NCBI GenBank assembly: GCA_964017195.1
Contig: OZ024888.1
Coordinates: 11,727,701 to 11,791,700 of the forward strand
Direction of reading: 5' to 3'
Length of the DNA stretch: 64,000 nt
From: Siderastrea radians
Lineage: Eukaryota > Cnidaria > Anthozoa > Scleractinia > Rhizangiidae
The position numbers and the translations under genes were made by a program. Numbering within the stretch: the stretch's first letter is position 1; every line of letters starts with the position of its first letter. The notes under the pieces are model-generated. The model saw nothing but the letters and a program-made list of their open reading frames with translations, searched no databases and had not been told where the DNA came from. Of this stretch, positions 23,641-34,917 are shown piece by piece.

Positions 23641-23957
23641 ATGTAGGAAATGCCTTGTGGCTATAGAGTGTGTTTTACCGTTTCAAACCGTTATTACGGA
23701 GCGACAAAAAAAACTAAGACAACTAATATTCTTGTTTTGTTGTCTGAAGACATAAAGCAATATTCAATTCGACGTATCTGTTCACTTTTTTTTTTTTACT
23801 AGAATAGCATATTATTCTAAACGGCTTAATCCTGCACTTTACTTCATTAAGGGAGGGGGTTGGTTTGGACTAAATGAGCGTATTATTTTCCATAGCCTCC
23901 ACCAAGGTGACCAGACCCCACATTTAGCACTTCGCACACAGAAGATAAAAAATGAAG

Positions 23958-25081
23958 TTATTTAAGCACATATATTTCGGCCCTCAAGCAAGGGTGTCCT
24001 TTGTGTGCAGTGGGATAAATTCGGACGTATCTGGCTTTGGCATCATTGCTGATTGAATTGCGCACAACGCTGCTTGAATCTTTGTTTCCTGGGAACACCT
24101 GAATGTGAAAACAAGACACAGGTCATATGGTTTTAAGAAGAAGTAAAAGGTAAGGAAAGTTTTCAAAAAAAGATGTGATTTACAAAACTTAAAACAAGAA
24201 CGCCGATTAGAAATGGCCTTCTTCACATGTTAGTGTCAAAAAAGCACCTTTTAAAGATATGATATTTCTTCGATGCTCCTGCGTGCTTTCATTGGTCAGA
24301 AAAAGGTACAATTTATTTATAGAAGATAAATAATTGTAAATTGTGCTTCACTGTTTTCTAAACACGGCTAGAAAACAACAGCTTTATTTTCTTAAAAAAA
24401 TCACGAGTCTTCTCGAATGCTCTTTGTGATTGAAACGCTTATAGCACAATTACTCCATAATAGAAGGCTGGATATAAAAAGGAAGGTTTTGACGAATCCC
24501 AGGATATTTTAAATTATTGTGCATGAGCCCCCAAACTTCAATATCGTTTGATACTTGTTGAACCAACGAATTTCTCAATGAAAGATGCTGTCTCGAGTGC
24601 CACAGTTCAATATAACACGTATCAAGTAATCTTCCCAAAAAATTTAATTTACAGCACGATTGAAGGCAGAATGACTCACATGTCGTTATGTTTAGGTACA
24701 GCCTCAACCCCACCCCAGACTAAACATGTTTCTTGTTTAATTAACGGCAATCGCTTCAGTTACCCACCTTTTCAATATTGTTTTCCTTGTAGGTGTTCCA
24801 CGTTACTCCATCTAAAGACAGATTTATTTTGTAGCTGGTGGTCCAGACACTGTCTTTAATTCCTCCTTGTGTTGCTATTGCACAAACAGACCGCATCTCA
24901 CCCATATCAACTTGAAGATAGTCTGTTCTGTCAGTTGTAGTCCGAGTACACCAAGTTCCTCTTCCTCTACCTCCATTCAGTCGGCCGTAGTATGGATAAT
25001 AATTACTACCATGAAATGATCTTGCCGTCATTCTAGCATCTGGTATAGTGTTTATGTCCGCCACGCCTACAGCTTGGCATG
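23958..25081 (-). CDS. Discoidin / F5/8 type C domain protein, last two exons
   Basis: Two minus-strand exons encode one nearly whole discoidin domain, a beta-sandwich used by secreted and cell-surface proteins to bind glycans, lipids or collagen. Exon A is 24768-25081: the TTATTCAG acceptor opens phase 1 with CQAVGVADINTIPDARMTAR, then TYRTDYLQV-type motifs (TDRTDYLQVDMGE), then SYKINLSLDGVTWNTYKE, ending at an AAG-GTGGGT donor. Exon B is 23958-24098: VFPGNKDSSSVV, then ARYVRIYPTAHKGHPCLRAE, ending IYVLK and TAA. Exon A ends on a full codon and exon B starts on one, so they join in frame. The stop follows the domain's last strand directly. The leader exon(s), expected to encode a signal peptide, were not found upstream; exon A needs a phase-1 donor before it. 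Confidence 0.85.
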
Positions 25082-25254
25082 CTGAATAAAAAAAAAGCAA
25101 CAAACAAAAAACAACATTGATTCTATGATCAAATATAGGAGAAAATTTGATTCGTCGTGATGTTCGAAAAAATGTGTGAAAAGATAGTCATATAAAATGC
25201 GGAAAAGAAAATGGACCGAAATATTATGTCCATTACTACTAATACCAACCTTAT

Positions 25255-25480
25255 ATTTCAGAGGCAATAAATATCCAAATTAAATAAAAAGCTTTCTAAA
25301 ATGTTGAAAAACAGCAATAACCCAGAAGAAGAGTTGCAACCAGGCCTACGCAAGAGAACCAACATCGGCTGCTCGCTTTTAACAAAAAAAAAACCTTTTT
25401 CGATAAAACTGTTTTTGCTGCACAAGTTTACTGACAAGTTTAAACAAATGTAACAACAAGTAGCTTATGGTTGGTTTCAA
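25255..25480. repeat. Isolated copy of higher-order repeat module 3/4
   Basis: AAAAGCTTTCTAAAATGTTG, AACAGCAATAACCCAGAAG and GCAACCAGGCCTACGCAAGA occur in the same order at 35470-35560, 42290-42385 and 56100-56200. This copy is outside the main repeat block and shows that the family is dispersed. Confidence 0.75.
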
Positions 25481-26270
25481 CCAGGAGACAAACGGTTGAA
25501 CCAATAAGATTTCCTATATTTCGCGACTCCGCCCAATACAGAATATATTTTCTCCCAACTAGCTGTCATTATAGCGGAACTCCTTTGCGGCCGAGGGCCG
25601 CGGGAGTGGAGCCCCATAGTCATACTAAGAGGCGTGCTGGTAATTTTTTATGGTCAATGGTAAGCGGAATGGCTCGCGGGAGCGTGCGCCGTACGTCCGT
25701 CCCTCGCATTTCATGACATTCTTACATGAGGCAATTTTCTCCCAGTTTCTTGCAATACCAATGCCCTTGCGAGGAATCGAGTAAGTTTTTGACGTGGCAA
25801 ACTGGACGTAAGCTTCGCGTTAGCTAAAGAAACTCGACTGCCGGTCCCGAATGTCTATTAAGTGGAATATGAATGTCTTAGAGAGGAGAAATTTGGATTG
25901 CTTTGGCCCGGTGATTGCTGAGTTTCTCGGAACTTTTCCATCATTTCACAGGATACTACGGTATGGTACATTATTCGCTTTTACTTATAAGGATCCCGCT
26001 GTCTCAACTCGCTTATTTCCAATTCCCCGTTATCTCGAACAAAGAGAAAATTGTCTTGGCTTTGGTCATAAATATAATATTTCCAGTTATTTACTTTTAC
26101 GACGATAACCCGCTTCGGTTATCTCAGATTTCTGGCAACGCTTTGAAGGATACCAGTGTGTTTTGTTTTCCCGAAGCCAACTGTAGCCAGGCAAAGGAGA
26201 AAAAGAGCTTTTAAAAGCTTGTAATGAAGTAAAAGATGAAAACAAGTACCAACGCAAATCGTCAAGATGT
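25481..26270. other. No supported gene
   Basis: A GC-rich patch with GCGGCCGAGGGCCGCGGGA (25587-25606) is self-complementary. Two overlapping plus-strand frames at 25851-26214 look like shadows without a domain. Confidence 0.35.
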
Positions 26271-26520
26271 TAAGAGCGCTTGTCTGTAAAAATCAAACAT
26301 AACGCGGCAAGGGTGGAAAATTCGATTTCTTTCATATTTTAATGTTAGAAAGGTTAGGGTGTAACTAAAATCACTGGATACTTTTTTTGGCAAAATATCC
26401 TTTTATTTCAAAGAAAAATGCAAAACGTTCGACATCTTTCTACACTGTGACATATTACTCAACGGTTCAGTTGCTGGTCAGTGTTGCTTAGTTGGCAATA
26501 CACACAAAGGTTTTTATCAC
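26271..26520 (+). repeat. Left arm of a ~5.2-kb inverted repeat
   Basis: The segments around GCAAGGGTGGAAAATTCGAT, CACTGGATACTTTTTTTGGC and ACGTTCGACATCTTTCTACA occur in reverse complement at 31487-31325 and 30670-30570. The right arm carries about 655 extra bases in its middle. High identity over about 200 bases indicates a fairly recent inverted duplication or two facing copies of one element. Confidence 0.8.
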
Positions 26521-27429
26521 CACATGTCGCTGCTAACGTGGCCAGAGTTCTATCTAGAGCCGCGTCACGCAATGCAAATCATCCGGATTGGACATTTTAC
26601 TAGAGGGTAGGGGAAGGGCAAAATCTGCTCTGATTCTTTTTAAACGGCTCAGGGTTCGATAAAATGGGAGGAACTAGCAATAGACCAAAAACTCGAAACA
26701 AAATTAGTGCTACATTTAGGCACCTCAACCTCCCGTGCCAAAATGCAGAAAAAGTAGTCACCCCTCGGCGAGAGTTGTAGGCATGCAAATAACAACGTTC
26801 GAACACAAAATTAGCTAAAAAGGGTACGTGTACTAGCTTAAGTTAAAAACCTCTTCAAAACGTCGAGTCCAGAACATTAAAATCGTTTTTATCAGGGAAA
26901 TTGTGATGTGACTAACTAGTTTGTGCTTATTGTTTTGGCTTAGGAGGGGGGGGGGGAACTTCGGGCTTTTTTTTTTTCACAAATCATACATATTTACATA
27001 CATGAATTGCTTCGTTACACAGAGGAGGGTTGTTGTTGGTTCCATTTTCTTGTTGTCGGAGTTTGTGGTTACAACACCAGACGAATCAAAAGCTTGAAAA
27101 CAATTGTTCCCTTACTTTCATGCACCAAAAATACCCAGGCCCGTAAAAGGGGGAGGGAGGGGGGGCTCGAGTCCCCAGAAGTTTTGGAAGTTGAAAAAAC
27201 ATTGCAATAAATGAGCCAAAAAATATATATTAAAACGAATTAATGTGCAACGAATAGTCTTAAATGCTGATGCTAAAAGTTCCTTTTATTATTTTACAAC
27301 CTTTAACAGGGTTTGACATCTGTTGAGTCACTAGCCACCGGGCAAGTGGGCTTCAAAAATCTACTAGCCCACCAGTCGCCCAGGTTCCTTACCAATGTCT
27401 TTCTTCACCCATATCACCTTGAACCTGGC
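26521..27429. other. No supported gene
   Basis: Contains a G run (26943-26956) and G-rich sequence near 27145-27165. No coding evidence. Confidence 0.4.
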
Positions 27430-28033
27430 AGTATAGCTTTAGCCTGAACTTCAGCCGTCTCCTCTGGTCGCTCACTCCCGAGAGAGGCGTCTGAATCAAT
27501 GAGCCGCTAATGCCGTCCAGTGACGTCACGGCGAATCAATGTTAATTTATGCGAATTATTTCCATTCCCGCGAAAAATTTAGCTTTTGCAGCCCTCGAGT
27601 CGATGATAGACGCACGCCTGTCGCTCGATGGCAAGGGTCAAGTACCTTTTGTTTTGCTTCTGTGTTATGTTTTCCATCGCAACTATTAAACTAGTGGTGT
27701 CCATTGGAAAGTGAAGTGCTGCGGGTAAAGTGCATGCAGTGGTTTAACGGCCAAAAGTGAATTAAACACAAATATCTTGGTCGTTGGTGAAACGCGTGTC
27801 GGACAAGTGCCCGTGACGGACGTCAGTGACGCATCCGTGACACAGACCTGACGAGTAGGTTTTTCCCCTAAATCTTCGTCATGAATGAAAAAACGGAGAA
27901 CGAAGTACAACAATTATTTTTAGGTAATATTTGACTAAGAAGACACCTACTTTGCTTAAAAAAGCGTTTACTCAAATAAGAATTGCTTTACCTCAAAAAA
28001 CAAATTGCGTTCAATCCTCGCTTCATCGTGCAA

Positions 28034-28410
28034 AGCGCTTTCTTCACCTGCTTTCAAACTCTTCGCCGCCTTCGCAAAAACATGGCTTCCTACACGAAAC
28101 AGGATTTCTCCGCTATAAGTTTTCCAAATCCCACTTTACCGACGGTCGAGTGTTCTTTAAGGTTCCAACGTTAAAATGGTGTGTTTTCTTTCTGAATCGA
28201 TTGATGATTCAATGAAATAAATACAACAGAATAGAAGAATCCTCGATAAAATATCGAATTTAATAATACTGCACAGTTCCAGGAATTGCTAAAAATATTC
28301 TGAGAAACGTATCGGCTGCAATTCAAGATAATTTACCTTCACCTGCTTTCAAACTCTTCGCCGCCTTCGCAAAAACGTGGCTTTCTACACAAAACAGGAT
28401 TTCTACATCC
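28034..28410. repeat. Direct duplication of a ~65-bp block inside the transposon
   Basis: TTCACCTGCTTTCAAACTCT followed by TCGCCGCCTTCGCAAAAAC and ACAGGATTTCT occurs at 28044-28110 and again at 28337-28403 with a few changes. The spacing is about 293 bases. It probably reflects a rearrangement that deleted the original gene interior. Confidence 0.75.
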
Positions 28411-28618
28411 CACTTGGTCATTCATGAGAGCAACCAAGGGAGAAATAACAATAATGATACAGTGTGCTTCTAATTGTGTACACGATTTGGAGAGTTCACT
28501 TGCAACAAGTGGTGCAATCTGGAAAATCATAGATTTCCCATACCTCGTCGGAAGATTAACGAAAACATTTTCCCTCGACAGGAAGTGAAAGAGAGCGTTT
28601 TCCTGTTCGGGTTGTAAT
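28411..28618 (-). pseudogene. RecQ-family helicase fragment (motifs I and Ia/II region)
   Basis: On the minus strand a frame reads KNALFHFLSRENVFVNLPTR then YGKSMIFQIAPLV and IIVISPLVALMNDQV. These are the Walker A region of a RecQ-like superfamily 2 helicase (family pattern LPTGxGKS, here with R in place of the first Gly) and the following VVSPLxALMxDQV motif. Downstream it runs into unrelated sequence, and the DEAH motif is absent. It is enclosed by the transposon ends, so the helicase is cargo or a core gene of the parent element, not a host RECQ gene. Confidence 0.75.
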
Positions 28619-28885
28619 TTAGTTTACCCAAGATTCGATACTGCTTCTTTGAAAGCCTTCGCACAAACTGGAATCCCCACAACCGCCACTTTGTAAACAT
28701 TCCTCGCACTTTGAATAATTAATGAAATAATTCATGCGGATAATTGAGAATCAGCCAATCAACACCGCTGTCTGGTTTTTGGACAGTGACGTCACTGGAC
28801 GGCATTAGCGACTAATTGATTCAGACGTCTCTCTCGGGAGTGAGCGACCAGAGGAGACGGCTGAAATTCAGGCTAGTATAGCTTT

Positions 28886-30569
28886 CCTGTGAAGGACCTT
28901 AATGCCTTTAATAGCTAAGCCACTGCTGTGTATTTGCTGCAAGCTTTAAGCTCATCATGTTGTTTTAAAACACGTCTAAGGAACAAAACTATTTTTATCT
29001 CACCAATCGAGTGATAAAAGTTACGTAAACGTTTACGAGAGTTAGGTAAAACAGGTCCGAGATTCGTAGCTTGGCTGTCGAAATGTTTCAATTTTAACAA
29101 ACCTTGTAACTTTAAGGGTACTTTTTTAAAACTGATGCTATAAATCTGGTGGATGTTGCCAACAATTTTGTCGGCGAAAAAGGAAACAGGAAGCAGCTTT
29201 TTGGCAAATTGTCAACGAAGGATGTCCCCAAAAAGGTGTCGTGTTTGACGAAATTGACACAAACTGTGGCATTGTGAACAGAATTAGTATCTATGTGCAT
29301 GAGTGTGTATTTTGAAGGGGGGGGGGGAGGCTTTGACTAGGCCAATTTGCTCGCAGCATTTATTTCAGCCTTGGTGCGGGCCTGATACCACAAGTTACAA
29401 GTCAGTTTTTACAACGAACGCTTGAATACAATGACGATATGTCCCAGCCATCGTGCAAAACTTGGAATAGTGTCTAGCAGAAGCTGCAGCACAAGGGGCC
29501 AGATCACGGTAAGGAAAAGGAGAGCGGCCAAAAAGTGAAAGAGGACTGAGGAAAAAGGGATCTGAAATTATCTTACGCGGGACTGGTTCGCTTGTAAAAG
29601 TTGGAACAGGTGAGTTTTATATTCGCTTGTGGTCTATCCGAATATTAGCCAGGTTATTGATGGAAGCCTCACTCTTCTCTTCGTCCTCATTAAGGTGTAT
29701 GTAGAACGTGAAAGAGGTAACAGACTTTTAAGGACAAGATGCTTGACGTATTTCTGTTATGATATCCTCATATCCATTATGATAAGTATGCTGGCTGCTG
29801 TGAGAGATCTTGCTCACTGGGAACCTGTCTCAGTAAGATTCGTAAACAGAAATTCAGGAACAGAACCTCATTTTTCGTTACCATGGTTACGTGCCATATT
29901 TCACAGTCTTCAAACAGCGTTGGCGTGCTGTTAGAAGCCCCACTCATTAGTCAGGACACACTAATGTAGACTAAGTCAAACAGCTGACAAGAGAGCACAG
30001 TTAAAAACTTCGATTGCACCCATTTGTTATGAAGAGAGAACCCTTCCTGTCCAAAACTCCATCCAACCCTTTAACAGCGAGCTGACTTTCACTCCTGATA
30101 TAACTGTGCCTTGTACCGGTCCTGTGCCAGCTGAGAACCAGCAGACTGACACCAATGATCATAGGTAGAATACCCGCTCGTCAATTAACAAAAGGGAGCC
30201 CCTTGTAGTTATAGGTTTCCCCGTATTAAAGTTGGGTCTAGTTAATAATAGCGCCACTTCTGTTGCACCACTCACCTGTAACCATGTCTGTAAGCTTGTA
30301 CAACGGTTGGAATTGCGTTTCAGACTACTAGGCTAGGGTAGCAAATACAATTTTTAATGGTTGTAACAACACTGGTAATAAGTAAGAAAGACACACAAGG
30401 CCATTAAAACCACGAATAATCCCTACAGTTAACACTGTATGTTATTTTACTTTCAACTTAAGGGTTTGCCCTTCCAATACCCCCTAAAATGCCTTTGATA
30501 CTCATTGCGTGAGAAACCAAATACGCACGCGGCGCCATCCACGTTTGGTCCCAATTTAGCAGTCAAATC
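28886..30569. other. No supported gene
   Basis: A 101-codon plus-strand frame (29629-29934) has no motif. A G run lies at 29318-29328. Unremarkable otherwise. Confidence 0.4.
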
Positions 30570-31487
30570 TGATAATGCTTTTGTGCACTGAAAACTGAGC
30601 AACACTCGTATTAAATCAACTGAACCGTTGAGTAAGATGTCACAGTGTAGAAAGATGTCGAACGTTTTGGAAGAAAGGTTGTTGTTGAGCTGTTCGACCG
30701 TTTACAATACACTGACCCAGTTGGCGGTGTTCATTGGATGGCATCAACAGGACCAAAATACGTCGAACGGCAAGAGAATCACTCGGAAATGGCCTCTGGA
30801 CCTGTCCTCTACAGCAAATGAGGTAAGAGCGTTTCGAACTGTTTTTCTGTTTGACGTTTTCGATCTCATATGGGTCGAAACACATTAAAATATGTGCGTG
30901 ACTCGCGAATGGAATGTTGCCAAGAAGGGTCAAAAAACCTGCATTTTAACGAACTTTGAAGAGCTGTCGCGTCGCTCTCAGTCATTTGCCCGAAGAAATT
31001 TTTGCAGCAATCCTGAGAACATCTTTTCTTAATTCAACAGCCAGAAGCTGAATCGATTTGAAGGTTTAGCACATGGTGAAAAATAATTTAATTCACGAAG
31101 TACTTTTCCTGATGAGAAATGTATACTTTCAAAATTAAATTATTTCAAACACAAAGAACAACGCAGTTTCTACCAAAATAAGTTTTGAAGCTCTTGAGAG
31201 ATTGCAAAAGTAAAATTGAGTGTTTAAAAGACGACAGAGGGATTTGTTTTTGCACGCGAACGCCTCAAATTGATGTCATAATTTACTGCTTCAAATGGCG
31301 ATTTTAACGGAGGTTCGTTATTTACATTTTTCTTTGAAATAAAAGGATATTTTGCCAAAAAAAGTATCCAGTGATTTTAGTTATACCCTAACCTATCTAA
31401 CATTAAAATATGAAAGAAATCGAATTTTCCACCCTTGCCGCGGAATTTTGATTTTGTCTGATTTTTACAGACAGGCGCTCTTAACTC
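30570..31487 (-). repeat. Right arm of the ~5.2-kb inverted repeat, with 655-bp extra segment
   Basis: 31325-31487 and 30570-30670 together match 26271-26520 inverted; the bases between (about 30671-31324) are absent from the left arm. The extra piece holds an 86-codon frame without a domain. Either the left arm lost it or the right arm gained an insertion. Confidence 0.75.
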
Positions 31488-32044
31488 ATTGAATAACAAA
31501 AGAATAACAAAACAGCACACTTGTCCTATGCCTCGTTCTTTTAAACTCTGAATTAATAGAATTAATTTAGTCATTGTTTACCTCGGCAAAACCAGACCAA
31601 ATTCCACGCAAGTAACGAATCGATGTAAAAGCACATCCTCTTTTATGAATCTATTGAAGTAGGTCTTAAATTTTCTTTAAACCTAATTCCGATTTCTGAA
31701 TTTTTTGCTCGAATTTCAATTATTCGGCTTCACTTAAGACTTATGCGTGAATTAATTTTGTTTATCACTAAGCCTTTTAATATTGGTTTCCAGAAGGCGA
31801 CTGCAATTTACCTTTTTTTCCATCTCAGTACGTACCTACATGTATGAAATATTAAAGCACTGCATTGTGGAAACTGCTTTTTATGTTCATGTTTTAGAAA
31901 GTTCAGATAATTACTGAAGAAATAGCCTTCTCGATGAGCAAAATTCACTTTAATGTCAACGATGAAGGAATCATTCGACAATCGAACAAGAACGCAAAAA
32001 TCATAATACAATGCAAATAGATTTATCTAAAGAAACGAGAACAC
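31488..32044. other. No supported gene
   Basis: AT-rich; short frames only. Confidence 0.4.
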
Positions 32045-32206
32045 TTACAAGAAGTCCATAAGGCGAGAAATAACTAGCTTAAGTCCTTCAAATCGTTCGC
32101 AGCGTTCGAAAAATAAACATGGCCGACTCGTTCGGCTGAGCACGTGAGTCCCCGGTCAGCGGGTTTACTTAAGAGAAGTCCTGGTACCGGGTTGACCAGC
32201 GGATAA

Positions 32207-32225
32207 CTCTGCATCCCCCCCTAGT
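32207..32225 (-). other. Possible polypurine tract and LTR start
   Basis: On the minus strand CTAGGGGGGATGCAGAG lies about 40 bases past the integrase stop. A purine run next to TG is how the 3' LTR of a Gypsy element begins. The LTR end was not identified. Confidence 0.35.
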
Positions 32226-32259
32226 CCGGAAAGCTACAGGCTAACGTAGGTTGACGGAC

Positions 32260-33540
32260 TCAACGTTGTACCCATGTGCCTGTCTCAGGTTCAAACCGTT
32301 TCGGTGGCCGACGTTCACGACATGGGCGTGGTGGTGCTGGCAGGGGTGACAATGACTCTGGGAACAGTGCCAGTGGTACTTGAGGTTGCGGGACCAGTAC
32401 AGTGTCTGAAGTGGGGGCCTCCGACGGCTCATGTCCTGACGGAGTGTCATCAGCCAGTGTGGGGCCCTCTGTAGTGGGTGCTGTGGAGCCGTCCGAGGAC
32501 ACATCAAAGGGTGTAGGTGCTTGAGGTAGAGGTGCGAGTTGCTCCTGGCAGCGCGGTGGAGGTGTCGAAGGGTGTGAGCCTGATTCCGCTGAGCGATGGG
32601 GCAGGGGTGGCGGCCGCGCAGTGGGACGGAGGGAGGAAGACAGGGAGGGTGGTGTAATAGGCTGCGGCTCAATGGAAGGGGATGCCAGGGTATAGACACG
32701 AAGGAAACGACGGTTGCGTAATGTGAGGCGTCCAGAGCCATCTACCATTACCCGGTACTGATCGTGGCCTAGGGATTCTACTACAATCCCTGATCTGTCC
32801 CATTTGGTGGGACTGGTGCCATGCTGGTTCTGAAGAAACACGTTTTGGCCAAGGGCTAGGGGCGGGAGTGGTCGTGAGTGTTCTTTGAGGGTCTCGGTGG
32901 TGCGAGTGATCCGTGAACGGAGTGCTTGTTCCTTGGCAGCCCATGCCTGGCGCCAGAGTGGGCGTAGGTGAGGATTCGAGAATTTCTCTAACCGGTTCAC
33001 AAAGGAGAGTGTGTCTCGTAGGGGACGGCCAAAAATAATCTGCGCCGGAGAGATGTTACAGTCCGGGTCGGGTGTGTTGCGTAGCTGCAGCATGGCACGC
33101 AGGAAGCGGTCATGATCAAGGCTGCCGGTTGGGCGAGTGTTGGACATTAGAAGGCGCTTGGCTGTTTTTACTGCTACCTCTGCTCTGCCATTTGACTGAG
33201 GGAAGTGGGATGAGGACACGCGATGACGGACTCCCCAGAGGCGGAGGAAGGCCTCTGTACAACTTGCAGTAAATTCTGCAGTAAGTTCATCTGGTACGCC
33301 AAACGTGGCGAAGAAGGAGCGGAGGTGGCGAATGAAGCCAGTAGCACCTGCAAGGGTTGTGCCCGCTGGGGAACCAAACACTTCTACCCAGCCAGAAAGG
33401 CGATCACCGACTATCAGGTAGTGGCGGCCGCCGTAGGTGAAGAAGTCAGCAAACACGGCTTCAAATGGAGTTGACGGTGGCGTGGTAGGGAGAGGAGGCG
33501 TGGCTGTCTGTGAGGGTGCATTTCTGTTGCAGTCTGCACA
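32260..33540 (-). pseudogene. Gypsy integrase, C-terminal two thirds, disabled
   Basis: Minus-strand frame: a CADC half of the HHCC zinc finger with a TGA where the family has Trp; the first catalytic Asp in FADFFTYGGRHYLIVGDRLS; then GFIRHLRSFFATFGVPDELT running straight into AEFTAS. The DGGPE-type segment that holds the second catalytic Asp is missing as an in-frame deletion. The Glu helix follows (SSSHFPQSNGRAEVAVKTAK). An SH3-like C-terminal domain (LALGQNVFLQNQHG, DRSGIVVESLG, LRNRRFLR) and a Pro-rich tail of about 130 residues end at a stop. The enzyme cannot be active. Confidence 0.85.
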
Positions 33541-33560
33541 TCAGTCCCTGACTTTTAAAT

Positions 33561-33655
33561 CTGGGATGAAATTCTCATGTTTGTCCAAAGCTACTGAGCA
33601 GTACTTTTCTGTTAGTGCTGATTATCGTGCAGAACAGAAACACATTAGTCTGACC
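33561..33655. repeat. Single truncated 106-bp satellite unit
   Basis: GGGATGAAATTCTCATG, AAAGCTACTGAGCAGTACTT and TTCTGTTAGTGCTGATTAT match the unit of the arrays at 36-40 kb. The upstream part is cut by the Gypsy remnant. Confidence 0.75.
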
Positions 33656-34205
33656 ATTTAAATGAAAGCAACTGAACAGCACGTGATGTTTCTTTTTCCG
33701 TGCATTGCAAAAGAACTTCTAAAAATTGCTTACTTGTTCCACATTTGAGAGCTAGTGCGAATTAAAGGAATCAAATTATAAGCGGATGCAAACAATCAAG
33801 TTAGTATTGTGCCTGATTTTTTTCTCTACTGGGGGCCTGGGCCATTTTGGTTTATAACGTTAGGGAGAGTAGTGTGTAGTTTGAAGGCTCAAACTATAGA
33901 GTCGGGTGTTGTGATTTCAGTGGATAGTATATACTACACTCTGTCCCTCATGCTGTGACTCTCGCTGTTTATCAGTCAAGTGTCCTTTACATAGGAGGAC
34001 GGGGAGCGTTGCGTGACTTCGGCCCGAGCGGCTGCGAAGGAGACTATCCTTTACATGGCTACTTTCCTTGTTTTTCAGGAACCCAGACTGCCAAGAAAAT
34101 TGCAAACAATAAAAAAAAAAAAACACCGCCGGCAGAAACCAGGTTTGATACTAAATTCTTAAATTCACTTAGGCTTTATCAGTTGGAATTCGTAGCGTTA
34201 GTATA
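33656..34205 (+). repeat. Module 1 of the higher-order repeat, copy A
   Basis: About 500 bp marked by GCGGATGCAAACAATCAAGT, then TATAACGTTAGGGAGAG, then GAGTCGGGTGTTGTGATTTC and a CAGTCAAGTGTCCTTTAC block followed by an A-rich end. It recurs at 37545, 40565, 53095 and 54725. No open frame is conserved between copies. This copy carries an insertion with GGGAGCGTTGCGTGACTTCG (near 34003), a piece of the palindrome family seen at 13353. Confidence 0.8.
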
Positions 34206-34239
34206 AACCAAACCAATGGATATTTAAGACACGTGCAAA

Positions 34240-34917
34240 CACAGAGAGCAGAACAAGGTCACCTAAAACCGAAAAAAAAGAACGACAAAAAGTATAAACA
34301 CGTAAAGTTGCGAAAACGAATCTAAAAAAAGAAAAATATGTGCAGGTAGGAAAACAAAACTAAATCAATTGATTTAGGGGGGTATATTACCACCCTACAT
34401 TTTTATAATGGCAGGCAAAGGAGTCGGGTTCAATCTTCGCAATCCTGTAACAAAGTGAACTAAAATATAACGAAACTAAAACTAACGCAAAAATGGAAAA
34501 ATAGGGTAAGGTCAAGGTCAAACGGATTCAACATCGTTCAATATTGCTGAATACAACTTTTTTGTTGTAGGATGTTGAAAGAGGCGGCCAGACAAATTTA
34601 ACATTGTTTTCCCGCACCTGAGAGCAAAGAAACTTGAATCAACATCATTCAGCATGGTGAACAACGCGTTTAAACATGTTGAGTTCTACAACGTATAACA
34701 TTTAACATTCCTCCCCGGCCTAATGCCTTGAAAATCTGTAAAGAAAGTGATTATATATGCTCCCAGAAATATTTACTAAAGTAGGAAAGTTCATCCGAAT
34801 AATACGACACTATATTTTTTTGAAGGAAAAATTGCGGAGAGAAGCAAGATCAAAAGTAGGTTTAAGCTCGATCTTAGCTGCACTTTTGACGGTCAGTTTG
34901 GTGGAAACAACCTTAGT
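34240..34917 (+). repeat. Module 2 of the higher-order repeat, copy A
   Basis: Marked by GGTCACCTAAAACCGA, GGTATATTAC, GCAAAGGAGTCGGGTTCAA and ATTCAACATCGTTCAATATT. The same order occurs at 41385-41880 and 55325-55670. It is always followed by an ATTC or TTCG microsatellite. Confidence 0.8.

Larger units (their letters stand above)
27441..28874. mobile_element. DNA transposon remnant, 1,434 bp, with 11-bp target-site duplication
   Basis: Inverted ends of about 90 bp begin AGCCTGAACTTCAGCC on the left; the right end reads GGCTGAAATTCAGGCT. They share GTCTCCTCTGGTCGCTCACT, and CCAGTGACGTCA further in. AGTATAGCTTT (11 bp) flanks both sides (27430-27440 and 28875-28885). The interior holds a broken RecQ-type helicase fragment and a duplicated 65-bp block. 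An 8-11-bp duplication with long ends is typical of MULE-like elements, but no transposase is left here to confirm a superfamily. Confidence 0.85.
32045..33560 (-). mobile_element. Truncated Gypsy-type LTR retroelement
   Basis: Covers an integrase fragment (32260-33540) and, downstream of it, a G-run on the minus strand (32221-32214) followed by TGCAGAG, which fits a polypurine tract next to the start of a 3' LTR. The 5' side stops abruptly at about 33560, where one unit of the 106-bp satellite begins, so gag, protease and RT are missing. Confidence 0.7.

Noticed and set aside
32241..32741. 166-codon minus-strand frame and plus-strand frames over the Gypsy integrase tail
   Set aside because: They are shadows of the Pro-rich C-terminal tail of the integrase, which is in another frame.
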